Origin: Deltaproteobacteria bacterium UBA2385
GTDB lineage: Bacteria > Myxococcota_A > UBA796 > UBA2385
DNA: 34,364 nucleotides
Direction: 5' to 3'
Assembly: GCA_002343455.1 (NCBI GenBank)
Contig: DDSR01000105.1
Location: forward strand, 1 to 34,364
This document shows, piece by piece, positions 24,377 through 33,221 of the stretch. Every line of letters begins with the position of its first letter. Position 1 is the stretch's first letter. The position numbers and the translations under genes are program-made. The notes under the pieces are model-generated. The model did no database searches and had not been told where the DNA came from. It worked only from the letters and a program-made list of their open reading frames with translations.

Positions 24377-25855
24377 TCAGCGCGTCTTGGGCTTGGTTTC
24401 GGGGAGGGGCTTGGTCTCGGGCAGGGGCTTGGCGTCGGGCAGCAGCTCGACGATCGGCAGGCCCAGCGCCTGCAGGGGCTCGCGGATCACGGCCGCGTCC
24501 CCCACCACCAGGATGTCCATCATCCCCGGGTCGACGTGCTTGCTCCAGGCCGCCTGGGCCTGCTCGAGGGTGACCGCGCGCAGCTTGTCCGGCGTCGAGC
24601 TGAGGAAGTCCTCGGCCAGGCCGTAGCGCCAGATCTTGGTCGTCTCGCCCAGCAGCGAGCCGGGGTTCTCGAAGCGCAGCGGCCAGGTGCCGAGCATGTA
24701 GCCGCGGCCGTAGTCGAGCTCCTCCTGGGTGATGGGCCGCTCGCCCAGGCTGTCGGCGAGCTGCTTGCGAATCTCGGCCACGCTGTCCGCGGTCGCCTCG
24801 CGCACGACGCTGGCGCTGACCGCCCAACGGCCCGGCAGATAGCCCTCGTCGCTGCCCGAGCGCGATCCGTAGGTCCAGCCCTTCTCCTCGCGCAGCACCA
24901 TGTTGATCCGCGAGGTGAACATGCCACCGATGGCGAGGTTGGCCAGCTCGAAGGCCCAGTAGTCCGGATCCGTGCGGCTGCCGACGAAGCGGCCCACACG
25001 CAGGTTGGACTGGGTGGCCCCGGGCTTGTCGACCAGGAAGATGCGGGTCTGGGCCGGGGCGGGCAGGGACTCGACCGAGGGCAGCGGCGGCAGCTCGTCC
25101 CCGGCGCGGATCCAGCCGCCCAGCTTCTCGTCGAGCAGCGGCGTGATCTCGGCCAGGGAGGTGGCCCCTCCGACCGTGACCAGGGCGTGCCGCGGAGCGA
25201 CATTCGCCAGATGCCAGGCCTTCAGATCCGCCGTGCTCATCGCCTTGAAGGCCTCCTCGTTGCTGAGGTGGCCCAAGTAGGTGTTGCCGTAGGAGAGCAC
25301 CGCCCAGGTCCGGGCGCTGATGCTGCGCGGATCGTTGCGGGCCGAGGCGAGGTCCTGCAGCCGCTTCTTGCGCAGCAGCTCCCACTCGGACTCGGGGAAG
25401 TCCGGCCGGATCAGGACGGTGGCCAGCAGGTCGAGGGCCTCGGGCAGCTTCTCGGAGAGGCAGGAGATCGAGATGTACGATCCGTCCGAGCCGGCACCCG
25501 TCGAGAGGCTGGCGCCGATGCGACGCTGGGCCGCCGACAGGGCCGCCGCGTCCATCCCGCCCGCGCCCTCGGCCATCAGGTCGAAGGTCGCCGCGGCCAG
25601 GCCCGGCTTGCCGACGGGATCTGTCCACGACCCCGAGCGCAGCACCACGTTGACGTAGACCAGCGGCACCTCGTGGTTCTCGACCACCACCACCGGGATG
25701 CCGTTCTTCAGCGTCGCGGTGGCCGGGGTCGGCAGTTCGAAGGGCCGCGGCGCCAGCGGCTCGGGCATCGTCGCCCGGGGGTTGGCCACGACGGCCGGGC
25801 TGACCGGGGCCTTGGGCCCGCAGGCCAGCAGCAGGGCGAGGGAGATCGAGATCAC
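24377..25855 (-). CDS. M16-family peptidase-like lipoprotein lacking the zinc motif
   Basis: A 492-residue protein with M16 fold features (LKNGIPVVVVENHEVPLVYVNVVLRSG at the start, then the second-half YLPGRWAVSASV and the R/Y pair region SRINMVLREEKGWTYG). Where active enzymes have HxxEH it reads GLAAATFDLMAEG, so no zinc can bind and it must be the non-catalytic partner. The second-half RxxxRE...GWTYG substrate-binding segment is kept. The N-terminus MISISLALLLAC is a very short lipoprotein signal without a basic residue. The GTG at 25855 overlaps the stop of the active M16 gene (GTGA), fitting a heterodimer made in equal amounts in the periplasm. Confidence 0.87.
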   Translation of the reverse strand: MISISLALLLACGPKAPVSPAVVANPRATMPEPLAPRPFELPTPATATLKNGIPVVVVENHEVPLVYVNVVLRSGSWTDPVGKPGLAAATFDLMAEGAGGMDAAALSAAQRRIGASLSTGAGSDGSYISISCLSEKLPEALDLLATVLIRPDFPESEWELLRKKRLQDLASARNDPRSISARTWAVLSYGNTYLGHLSNEEAFKAMSTADLKAWHLANVAPRHALVTVGGATSLAEITPLLDEKLGGWIRAGDELPPLPSVESLPAPAQTRIFLVDKPGATQSNLRVGRFVGSRTDPDYWAFELANLAIGGMFTSRINMVLREEKGWTYGSRSGSDEGYLPGRWAVSASVVREATADSVAEIRKQLADSLGERPITQEELDYGRGYMLGTWPLRFENPGSLLGETTKIWRYGLAEDFLSSTPDKLRAVTLEQAQAAWSKHVDPGMMDILVVGDAAVIREPLQALGLPIVELLPDAKPLPETKPLPETKPKTR

Positions 25856-27228
25856 TGGGCACCTCCTTCGGGCCGGACATGGAGCACGACGCGGCGGCCC
25901 TCGGGCAGCCACTGCTTCGTCGCCTCGTGGATGCTCTGCGGGGTGGCGTCGAGGTAGCGCTGGAGGTCCTTGCCCAGGTAGCCCGGGTCCCCCGTGCGGT
26001 TCTGGTACAGGTTGAGCAGATCGGCCTTGGCGGCGATGGTCTGCAGGCCCCCGTAGAAGTTCACCTTCCAGTTCAGCCGTGAGACGTCGACCTCTTCCGG
26101 CGTCGGGCCCGAGGCCCGCACCTCGGCCAGGACCTCGTCGATGGCGGCGACCAGCTCGGTCGTGTCGTGCCCATCGGCCACGGTCGCCTCGATCACGAAG
26201 ACGCTGTTGATCAGGAAGCTGGCCTGGTAGGCGCTGACCGAGCGGGCGATCTGCTTGTCCTTGACCAGGGCCCGGTACAGCCGGCTGTCCTGACCCGAGC
26301 TTAGGATGTCGGAGAGGAAGTCCAGCTCGGCGTCGCCGGGCTGCAAGGAGGCCGGGCTGATCCAGGCCAGCCAGACCCGCGCATGGGGCACGTCATCGGT
26401 CTTCTCGACCACCTTCTCGGCGCTGAGCCAGTCGGCCGGCAGGGTGGCGCTGCTGCGCGGGCTCGGCTGCGGCCCCCGCGGGATGTCCCCGAAGTAGCGC
26501 TGCACCAGCAGGCGAGCCTGGGAGGCCTCGAAGTCGCCCACGATCGAGAGCGAGGCGTTGTTCGGCACGTACCAGGTCTTGAAGAAGGCGCTGACGTCCT
26601 CCATCGCGGCGGCCTCGATGTCCTCGTGCCGGCCGATGGTGGGCACATGGTAGGGGTGGTCGGGCGGGAAGACGTTCTCCATCATCCAGACCCAGACCTC
26701 GCCGTAGGGCGTGTTCTCGTAGCGCTGGCGCCGCTCGTTGCGGACCACGTCCTTCTGGTTGTCCAGCTTCTCCTGCGTCAGGGCCGGCAACAGCCAGCCC
26801 ATCCGGTCGGCTTCCAGCCACAGCGCCAGCGGCAGGTATTCGGAGGGCACCCCCTCGAAGTAGTTGGTGCGGTCGAAGTTGGTCGTGCCGTTGACCTGGG
26901 CGCCGATCTTCTGCAGCGGCGTGAAGAAGTCGGCGTTCATGTTCTCGCTGCCCTGGAACATCAGGTGCTCGAAGAGGTGCGCGAAGCCCGTCCGCCCGGC
27001 CACCTCGTCCTTGCTGCCCACCCCGTACCAGAGGTTGACCTGCACGAAGGGCACCGAGCTGTCCTGGCTGAGGATCACCGTCAGGCCGTTGTCGAGCTGG
27101 TAGCGCTCGAAGGGCAGCTCGGGCACCTCGGGTCGGCTCAGCTCCCGTGCGGGGGGCTGCTCCAGGGTGCGGGGGCCCTCGTCGGCCAGGGCGAGGCCGG
27201 AGAGCAGGAGGAGGAGGGAGGCGATCAT
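25852..27228 (-). CDS. M16-family zinc metallopeptidase, catalytic subunit
   Basis: A 458-residue protein with a short signal peptide (MIASLLLLLSGLALA) and the inverted zinc motif H84-LF-E87-H88 in FAHLFEHLMFQGS. The third ligand is probably E165 in VVRNERRQRYE, 78 residues further on. Only one catalytic half is active, as in pitrilysin-type and mitochondrial-processing-type enzymes. It is expected to degrade or process peptides in the periplasm together with the downstream inactive partner. CAGGAG lies 6 bases before the ATG at 27228. The gene is divergent from hemW across 60 bases. Confidence 0.92.
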   Translation of the reverse strand: MIASLLLLLSGLALADEGPRTLEQPPARELSRPEVPELPFERYQLDNGLTVILSQDSSVPFVQVNLWYGVGSKDEVAGRTGFAHLFEHLMFQGSENMNADFFTPLQKIGAQVNGTTNFDRTNYFEGVPSEYLPLALWLEADRMGWLLPALTQEKLDNQKDVVRNERRQRYENTPYGEVWVWMMENVFPPDHPYHVPTIGRHEDIEAAAMEDVSAFFKTWYVPNNASLSIVGDFEASQARLLVQRYFGDIPRGPQPSPRSSATLPADWLSAEKVVEKTDDVPHARVWLAWISPASLQPGDAELDFLSDILSSGQDSRLYRALVKDKQIARSVSAYQASFLINSVFVIEATVADGHDTTELVAAIDEVLAEVRASGPTPEEVDVSRLNWKVNFYGGLQTIAAKADLLNLYQNRTGDPGYLGKDLQRYLDATPQSIHEATKQWLPEGRRVVLHVRPEGGAQ

Positions 27229-27288
27229 CGGCGCTCCTGGGGGAGAGAGGGGCTTGCCGGGCTAACCCGTTGGCGGGAGCCGCCGACC

Positions 27289-28413
27289 ATGATCTACCTG
27301 CACATCCCCTGGTGCCGGGTCCTCTGCCCCTACTGCGCCTTCGTTGTCGCGGTCGAGGCCGACCCTCCCTGGCAGCGCTTCGTGGATGCCGCCCTGCTGG
27401 ACTTCGAGAGGCAGAGCACCGAGGGAGTGGACCTCGCCTCCACCCTCTACCTGGGCGGCGGAACGCCCTCGCTGATGCCTCTCCCTGAGCTTCAGCGCCT
27501 GCTGGCCGGAATCCCCCGCGCCCCCGGGGCCGAGCTGACCCTGGAGGTCAACCCCGGCACCGTCGATCGGCAGCGGCTGCGGGAGGTCCTGGATCTGGGC
27601 GTCACCCGCCTCAGCCTGGGCATTCAGACCTTCCAGCGTGCCCACGCCCAGCGCCTCGGCCGAGACCACGACGTACGCGCCGCTGAGCGCCTGCTCGACG
27701 ACATCGCCGCCCTGCCGGTGCCGAGCTGGTCCCTGGACCTGATGTTCGCCCTGCCCGGCCAGACCCTGGCCGAGCTCGAGGCTGACCTCGACCGCGTGCT
27801 CGACCTGGGCCCGCCCCATGTCTCGCTCTACGGCCTGACTTACGAGCCCGGCACCGCCTTCCACGCCCGCCGGGCCCAGGGCCGCATGCAGGAGGTCGAC
27901 GAAGAGCTCTGGCGAGCCATGTACCTGCGCATCGCCGAGCGGCTGACGGGTTCGGGGTGGCAGCACTACGAGATCAGCAACTTCGCCCGACCCGGGCATC
28001 GCTCCCGCCACAACGAGCAGATCTGGCAGGGAGGGCACTACCTGGGTCTGGGACCGGGCGCGCATGGTTACCTGCCGCCTGCTCCCGCGGCCCCCTGGGG
28101 CCGCCGCACCGTGAACGGCGCCGACATCGGGGCTTGGATGGCCGATCCGCGGCCGGTGGTCGAGGTGCTCGACGGGCGCACCTGGGCCAGCGATCTGCTG
28201 CTGAGCAGCCTGCGGCACGAGGCGGGGGTTGAGGTCGAGAGGCTGCGCGAGGCTGGCTTCGAGCTGAGTTCTTCCACCGTGCAGGTGCTGGTGCGAGGGG
28301 GGCTGTTGGAGGAGAGCGAGGGGAGGCTGCGGCTGAGCAGAGAGGGGCGGCTGCTGGGTGACGGGGTCACCGCGAAGCTGATCGCGGGGTTGCGGGCAAC
28401 CGACGTTGGCTGA
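27289..28413 (+). CDS. hemW: HemW-like radical SAM protein (heme chaperone / CPO-like)
   Basis: A protein of 374 residues. The N-terminus has C9-x3-C13-x2-C16 (CRVLCPYC), the cluster-binding motif of radical SAM enzymes, followed by YLGGGTPS and the HemN/HemW-type segments LTLEVNPGT, LSLGIQTF and YEISNFARPGHRSRHNEQIW. The last, HNxxxW, marks HemW, the heme-binding chaperone, as opposed to the coproporphyrinogen dehydrogenase HemN, which also has a longer N-terminus. GGGAG lies 9 bases before the ATG. Its stop is one base from that of the convergent FG-GAP gene. Confidence 0.88.
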   Translation: MIYLHIPWCRVLCPYCAFVVAVEADPPWQRFVDAALLDFERQSTEGVDLASTLYLGGGTPSLMPLPELQRLLAGIPRAPGAELTLEVNPGTVDRQRLREVLDLGVTRLSLGIQTFQRAHAQRLGRDHDVRAAERLLDDIAALPVPSWSLDLMFALPGQTLAELEADLDRVLDLGPPHVSLYGLTYEPGTAFHARRAQGRMQEVDEELWRAMYLRIAERLTGSGWQHYEISNFARPGHRSRHNEQIWQGGHYLGLGPGAHGYLPPAPAAPWGRRTVNGADIGAWMADPRPVVEVLDGRTWASDLLLSSLRHEAGVEVERLREAGFELSSSTVQVLVRGGLLEESEGRLRLSREGRLLGDGVTAKLIAGLRATDVG

Positions 28414-28414
28414 C

Positions 28415-29968
28415 TCAGTCGTCGAAGCAGTCCGAGCCGGGGCGAGGAAACTCGTCGGAGACGCTGGAGTACCAGAAGTGCAGGCTGTAGTAGCTCCTGC
28501 CGGTTTGCAGGACGAGGTCGTGGATGCCGTCGCCGTCGACATCCTGGTTGAAGGCTACGCTGTCCGATGAGCCCCAAGTGTCGCAGATCCGCGTGCCCTC
28601 CTTCCAGTCGCGGACCCCCTCGATCGGGCCGTGGTGGGCGTACAGGCCCGACTCCTCCCGCCCGCTGATCTGGGCCACCAGCACGTCCATCAGACCGTCG
28701 CCGTCCAGATCCCCCCCTCCCTGCATCATATCGGGGAAGCTGGCGAAGCTGTGGCCCCCCTCCAGGCGTGCCGCCGAGAGCTCCCTGATGTCCATGGGCC
28801 CGTCGAAGGGTCCGTTCATCACGTACAGCTCCCCCTTGTAGTTCGTCCGGCCGTCCTGGTAGAAGGAACGGTTCGCGATCAGCAGGTCGTCGTAGCCGTC
28901 GCCGTTCTGGTCTCCCGCCGACTTGATGCTGGTCCCCACCTCGTCGCACTTCAGGTAGGCCGTCGCCTCCTCGCACGGAACACCGTGGACGGAGAGCAGG
29001 CTGTCGGTCTCCTCACCGGAGCGACTCTCCAGGATGGGACCGTCGAAGATGTTGACGCTCCCGGGAACAGGATGGTCTCCAGAGCTCTGGCCTTCGAAGC
29101 TGTTGCCCACTGCGACATCCGCGATGCCGTCCCCGTTGTGGTCGAAGCCGCCCCGGACCAGGGCGGTCAAAGCCGATGATCCATCCGGCCCGCCCGTGCG
29201 GTCGTACAGGTCCGTACCCAGGAGGATGTCCCAGGACCCGTCCTCGATGGCGCCCTCGACGGGCATGGGCTGGACGGCCAGCAGCAGGACCTCTCGCTCC
29301 TCGTCGCCGACGGTGCGGACCTCGCGGATGAAGCGCGCCAGATCGGTGACACCGTCGCCAGTCAGGTCGCCCATGGGCAGGGTCGTGAAGGGGACGACGG
29401 TCGCGGAGGGTTCGGTGGAGAGGCCGTCGGCTGTGCCACGAAGCCAGGTGGTTGAGGCAGGAGGGCCATAGAGGATCAAGTCCTCCATACCGTCCCCGTC
29501 CATGTCAGCGTAAAAGTCTGAAGTGACGACATAGGTATCGGGAGGTGCGCCGAGGAAGTCAACCAAGGTGGGCAGCTCGATGTCTGTTCCCGGCTCCTTC
29601 TCCAGGATTTCCACGCCAGACCGGGTAGGATCAAGGTCGCGTTTGTAGACAATGGCGCGTTTCTCGTAGGTCCCACTACTGCCATTCGGCCACACATCGG
29701 GCTTCGCCTCCGACTCCGAATCGAGCTTGAAGTAGGTCCTAGAGCCCACCAATACACCACCAGGTTTCCCTGGCCCGCCGGACGGAAGCACCACAGCACC
29801 ACTGAAAACCAGGGTTCGGCAGGGTACGATCGCGTGATCGCCGTATCTGTACGCACCATCTCTGTTTCGCCGGGTCGCGCCCTCCACATCCCCGCACGAG
29901 TAGTAGCTCGGCTCCCCTTCGCCACTCGGTTTCCAACCCGTGCAGGCCATGAAGATCCACCACAGCAT
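28415..29968 (-). CDS. FG-GAP/integrin-like propeller lipoprotein
   Basis: This protein has 517 residues. The N-terminus MLWWIFMAC puts the lipid cysteine at position 9 with no basic residue before it. The mature protein carries six calcium-loop repeats (DMDGDGMEDL, DLTGDGVTDL, DHNGDGIADV, DQNGDGYDDL, DLDGDGLMDV, DVDGDGIHDL) spaced as in FG-GAP beta-propellers of integrin-alpha type. It is probably displayed on the outer membrane; its ligand is unknown. It has an unusually strong ribosome site (AAAGGAGG, 7 bases before the ATG) and its own promoter. Its 5' third is clearly less GC-rich than the neighbours, suggesting acquisition by transfer. It is divergent from the TULIP-like lipoprotein gene. 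Confidence 0.82.
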   Translation of the reverse strand: MLWWIFMACTGWKPSGEGEPSYYSCGDVEGATRRNRDGAYRYGDHAIVPCRTLVFSGAVVLPSGGPGKPGGVLVGSRTYFKLDSESEAKPDVWPNGSSGTYEKRAIVYKRDLDPTRSGVEILEKEPGTDIELPTLVDFLGAPPDTYVVTSDFYADMDGDGMEDLILYGPPASTTWLRGTADGLSTEPSATVVPFTTLPMGDLTGDGVTDLARFIREVRTVGDEEREVLLLAVQPMPVEGAIEDGSWDILLGTDLYDRTGGPDGSSALTALVRGGFDHNGDGIADVAVGNSFEGQSSGDHPVPGSVNIFDGPILESRSGEETDSLLSVHGVPCEEATAYLKCDEVGTSIKSAGDQNGDGYDDLLIANRSFYQDGRTNYKGELYVMNGPFDGPMDIRELSAARLEGGHSFASFPDMMQGGGDLDGDGLMDVLVAQISGREESGLYAHHGPIEGVRDWKEGTRICDTWGSSDSVAFNQDVDGDGIHDLVLQTGRSYYSLHFWYSSVSDEFPRPGSDCFDD

Positions 29969-29985
29969 GACGACCTCCTTTCGAG

Positions 29986-30014
29986 ACTCTACTCCTTCCG
30001 CAGCGGCATCGCAA
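29986..30014 (-). promoter_or_regulatory. Sigma-70-type promoter of the FG-GAP lipoprotein gene
   Basis: On the minus strand TTGCGA (30014-30009) and TAGAGT (29991-29986) are spaced by 17 bases, each matching the consensus at 4 of 6 positions. The transcript would begin about 10 bases before the strong AAAGGAGG ribosome site. Confidence 0.45.
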
Positions 30015-30153
30015 CGCCCGGCCCGGTTGCTCCGCACCTTGCGGTAGACGGAGGGGGGAGGCCCGGCAGGCAACGACTGCGTGAACGGCTGGCCCTCGGC
30101 CTTGACCTCTGCTCTCAATCGGGTTTTGCTGCCAGCGTCCTCCCGGAGCTCCG

Positions 30154-31824
30154 ATGACCGCCCTCAGCCTGCTCGCACTCAGCCTCGCGTGCTCGAAAGA
30201 CAAGACCCCGGTCGACGCGGATCTCCCCGCGAAGCCGCTGCTCTCCCTGGACAGCCCCATGCCGGCCTCCTGGATGGCGGCGGGCCCGGTGCCGGTCTCC
30301 GGCGGCAGCCGCGACCTGCGAAACGTCAAGATCAACGGGATTGAGGCGACCATCGGCGCGGGCGGCGACTTCGCCGGCCAGGTGACGCTGAAAGAGGGCG
30401 TCTCCGTCGTCGAGGCCCGCGGGCTCTCGCTGGACGGCGACGAGCTCTGGGTCCGCCACGGGGTGCTCGCCGGGCAGTTCGAGGCACCCGAGGGCCGCAT
30501 CGACGAGGCCGCCGTGGTGCGCCTGAACCAGGGCGGCCTGGACACGCTGACCGGCATGGTCGGGGGCCTGCTCGACGCCGAGACGATCAACAGCGCCCTC
30601 TCGGGGATGAACCCGATCTACGAGGACGCCTACGGCTTCTGGGGCTGGGACGCGGTCACCATCGCCGCCAATATCGAGCAGGTCCGCTTCGGCGCGCCGG
30701 TGCTGGCGCTGGAGCCGGGCAGCGGCAAGCTGCGGCTCTCGGGCTCGATCCCCTCGCTGCAGGTGGACGCCTACGCCTGGGGCGACGCGGTCGGCATCGA
30801 CTTCGACTCCGATGTCGACCTTTGGGCCAGCTCGGCGGACGTCTCCGGCTCGCTGAGCATCGAGGCCCGCGACGGCAAGCTCGAGGCCACCCTCAGCGAG
30901 GTCCAGGTCAGCCTGATCGGCTTCGGCTACGACACCAGCCTGCTGCCCGGCAGCATCGAGGACTACATCCTGGTCGACACCCTGCGCGCGACCATCGAGG
31001 AGCAGGTGCTGGCCATGGTCGAGGAGCAGGTCCCCGCCATGCTGGACGAGGCCCTGGCCGGCCTGGACATCTCGCTGGAGACCGAGCTGCTGGGCAGCCC
31101 GCTGTCGATCGAGGCCATCTTCCAGGACGCCAGCATCGACAACGACGGCCTGCTGCTCAGCCTGGGCATGGCCGCCGACATGCCCGCCGCCCACAGCCGC
31201 GGAGAAGGGGTGCTGCGTTCCGGAATGGGCGAGCCCACGCTGGACCGCAACGCCGACCTCTCGGCCGCCTTCCGCGACGATCTGCTCAACCGCATGCTCT
31301 TCGAGGCCTGGGCCGCCGATGTGCTCTCGCTGAGCATGAACACCTACGACGGCAGCCTGCAGAGCTTCCTGCTGATCCCCCTGCGGGCGACCGAGGGCAG
31401 CATCGAGGTCAAGGCCGAGCTCCCGCCGGTCCTGGTCGAGGTCGACGGCGAGCCGCAGGTCCAGGTGGCCGAGCTGATGGTGACGATCGAGACCCCCGAC
31501 GGCGAGCTCGGCACCCGCCTGCTGATCGCCGTCGCCGCCTTCGTCGACGTCGGGCTGGTCCACGAGGACGGAGAGATCGCCCTGGAGATGGGCGAGGTCG
31601 AGCTGTCCCTGATGGTGCGCGAGAGCGACTGGGGAGCCAGCAACGAGGCCGTCACCGCCCTGGTCGAGGAGATGCTGCCTCTGGAGACCATGCTGGCCCT
31701 GGTCGGCAACCTGAGCTTCCCGATCCCGGCGATCCAGGGCCTCAGCCTGGAGGGCGTGCAGGTCACCCGCGACCGCGGCGGCGACCACATCGGCATGACC
31801 GCCAGCCTGGCGGTCGCCCAGTGA
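30154..31824 (+). CDS. Lipoprotein with Ig-like (glucodextranase-B-type) domain and TULIP-like region
   Basis: A 556-residue protein. The N-terminus MTALSLLALSLAC is a short lipoprotein signal with no basic residue. Residues about 45-100 (PVPVSGGSRDLRNVKINGIEA, then GDFAGQVTLKEGVSVVEARG) match the Ig-like fold seen in glucodextranase-B-type domains. The remainder alternates long amphipathic strands with a helix (RATIEEQVLAMVEEQVPAMLDEAL, about residues 277-300). This resembles TULIP/BPI-type lipid carriers, although no motif proves it. It could bind a hydrophobic ligand at the outer membrane. GGAG lies 7 bases before the ATG. Its stop overlaps the start of the FadL-type porin (GTGA), so the two are made together. 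Confidence 0.65.
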   Translation: MTALSLLALSLACSKDKTPVDADLPAKPLLSLDSPMPASWMAAGPVPVSGGSRDLRNVKINGIEATIGAGGDFAGQVTLKEGVSVVEARGLSLDGDELWVRHGVLAGQFEAPEGRIDEAAVVRLNQGGLDTLTGMVGGLLDAETINSALSGMNPIYEDAYGFWGWDAVTIAANIEQVRFGAPVLALEPGSGKLRLSGSIPSLQVDAYAWGDAVGIDFDSDVDLWASSADVSGSLSIEARDGKLEATLSEVQVSLIGFGYDTSLLPGSIEDYILVDTLRATIEEQVLAMVEEQVPAMLDEALAGLDISLETELLGSPLSIEAIFQDASIDNDGLLLSLGMAADMPAAHSRGEGVLRSGMGEPTLDRNADLSAAFRDDLLNRMLFEAWAADVLSLSMNTYDGSLQSFLLIPLRATEGSIEVKAELPPVLVEVDGEPQVQVAELMVTIETPDGELGTRLLIAVAAFVDVGLVHEDGEIALEMGEVELSLMVRESDWGASNEAVTALVEEMLPLETMLALVGNLSFPIPAIQGLSLEGVQVTRDRGGDHIGMTASLAVAQ

Positions 31825-33203
31825 TCCTGCTGCTCGGGTCGAGCCTGGCCCTGGCGGCCAGCCTGGACAACCTGGAGATGGCCGGCATGTGGGGCAGCCC
31901 GGCGGCGACCGATGGCGCGGCCGTCTGGTGGAACCCGGCGGGCCTGGCCATGGGCGAGGGCACCCGCATCCTGATCGAGGGCGCCCCCACCTTCGCCGTG
32001 GTCGACATCCAGCGCGCCGATCCGCACGGCGGCAGCGACCAGGTGCGGATGCAGGGCGTCGTACCGTTCGCGGGCATGGCGACCGACCTGGGGGTCAAGG
32101 GGCTGGGCCTGGGCCTGGGGGTCGGCGCGCCCTACCTTCGCGGCGGTGAACAGACGCCCGAGGGTGGTCCGGTCCGCTACCACCTACGCCAGGGACAGAT
32201 CATGGCCGCGGCGATCATGGCGGGCGGCGGCTACTCGTACAAAGACAAGGTCGCGCTCGGCGGCGGGGTCCAGATCCTGCGCAGCTCCTGGCAGGCGAAG
32301 CTGGACAAGGAGCTGATGCCCGACCTCGCCGACGAGATCAAGGCCCTGGGCGAGGAGCCCGGCTACACCGACGCCGACCTGGAGGACCCCGCCTACGCCA
32401 CCACCCTGGACTTCGAGCCGCTCAGCGCCTGGGGCCTGACCGCCTCGCTGGGCCTGCGGGTGCAGCCCGATCCGAAGATCGGCCTCGCCTTCGCCTGGAT
32501 CAGCGGCGCCAAGCTGACCCACACCGGCGGGGTCGATCTGAGCTTCTCCTGCCCGCCTCAGTCCGATCTGCTCGGCCGCTTCGGGGCCGAGTCGCGCGGC
32601 CTGTGCGACGCCCGCATGAAGGGCGACGCCGCCATCACCTACGCCCTGCCCTCGCGGATCCATGGCAGCGTCCAGCTGAAGCCGACCGAGACCCTGACGG
32701 TGGAGGCCATGGGCGGCCTCGTCTTCTGGGGGGCCCACGATCTGTACGAGATCGAGATCACCGGCATCGCCGCGGCCCAGCCCGAGCTGCCCGAGGACAC
32801 GGTCGAGCTGATCGAGCGCCCCCAGACCTGGGCCCGGGACAACCAGGCCAGCCCCTGGGTGGCCCTGGACGTGAAAGGCAGCATCAAGGAGCGGCTGCTG
32901 CTGGGGGCCAGGGTGATGCACGACCGGGCGGCGGTGCCGGACGAGGTGCTGCTGGCCAACAACTACGACGCCAACGACACGGTCCTGTCGGGCCTGGTGG
33001 CCGGGCGACCGGCGCGCAGGATCGAGCTGGGGCTGTCCTGGTCGCACCACTTCCTGGCCGAGCGCGTCGTCGGCGACAGCGCCTTCTCCATGGCGGTCGA
33101 GCCCGAGGAGCGGCCGGACGAGGCGTACAACTGGCCCCATGGCAACGGGAGCTACCGTGGGGCGATCGACCGTGTCGGGTTGAGCGCGCGGTTCGCGTTG
33201 TAG
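31821..33203 (+). CDS. OmpP1/FadL-family outer-membrane transporter
   Basis: A beta-barrel protein of 460 residues. A short signal peptide (MILLLGSSLALA) precedes an N-terminal plug region with the family-typical WWNPAGLAMG. The alternating strands that follow include AAAIMAGGGYSYKDKVALGGGVQI, LTASLGLRVQPDPKIGLAFAWISGAKLTHTGG and LGLSWSHHFL, and the chain ends in the aromatic/Leu C-terminus SARFAL used for barrel insertion. FadL-type proteins import long-chain fatty acids or other hydrophobic molecules. Two cysteines (in FSCPP and GLCD) may form an extracellular-loop disulphide. The GTG at 31821 overlaps the upstream lipoprotein stop, implying a functional pair. Confidence 0.85.
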   Translation: MILLLGSSLALAASLDNLEMAGMWGSPAATDGAAVWWNPAGLAMGEGTRILIEGAPTFAVVDIQRADPHGGSDQVRMQGVVPFAGMATDLGVKGLGLGLGVGAPYLRGGEQTPEGGPVRYHLRQGQIMAAAIMAGGGYSYKDKVALGGGVQILRSSWQAKLDKELMPDLADEIKALGEEPGYTDADLEDPAYATTLDFEPLSAWGLTASLGLRVQPDPKIGLAFAWISGAKLTHTGGVDLSFSCPPQSDLLGRFGAESRGLCDARMKGDAAITYALPSRIHGSVQLKPTETLTVEAMGGLVFWGAHDLYEIEITGIAAAQPELPEDTVELIERPQTWARDNQASPWVALDVKGSIKERLLLGARVMHDRAAVPDEVLLANNYDANDTVLSGLVAGRPARRIELGLSWSHHFLAERVVGDSAFSMAVEPEERPDEAYNWPHGNGSYRGAIDRVGLSARFAL

Positions 33204-33221
33204 GGGGCGAGGGCCACCACC

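Noticed and set aside
23207..25957. Plus-strand open frame of about 900 codons opposite ilvE and the M16-like gene
   Set aside because: Antisense shadow: ilvE and M16 signatures are on the minus strand, and the plus-strand product is compositionally biased.
30102..30130. TTGACC as -35 of a promoter for the Ig/TULIP-like lipoprotein
   Set aside because: At 16-18 bases spacing the -10 candidates (TTTGCT and neighbours) are too poor to support a call.
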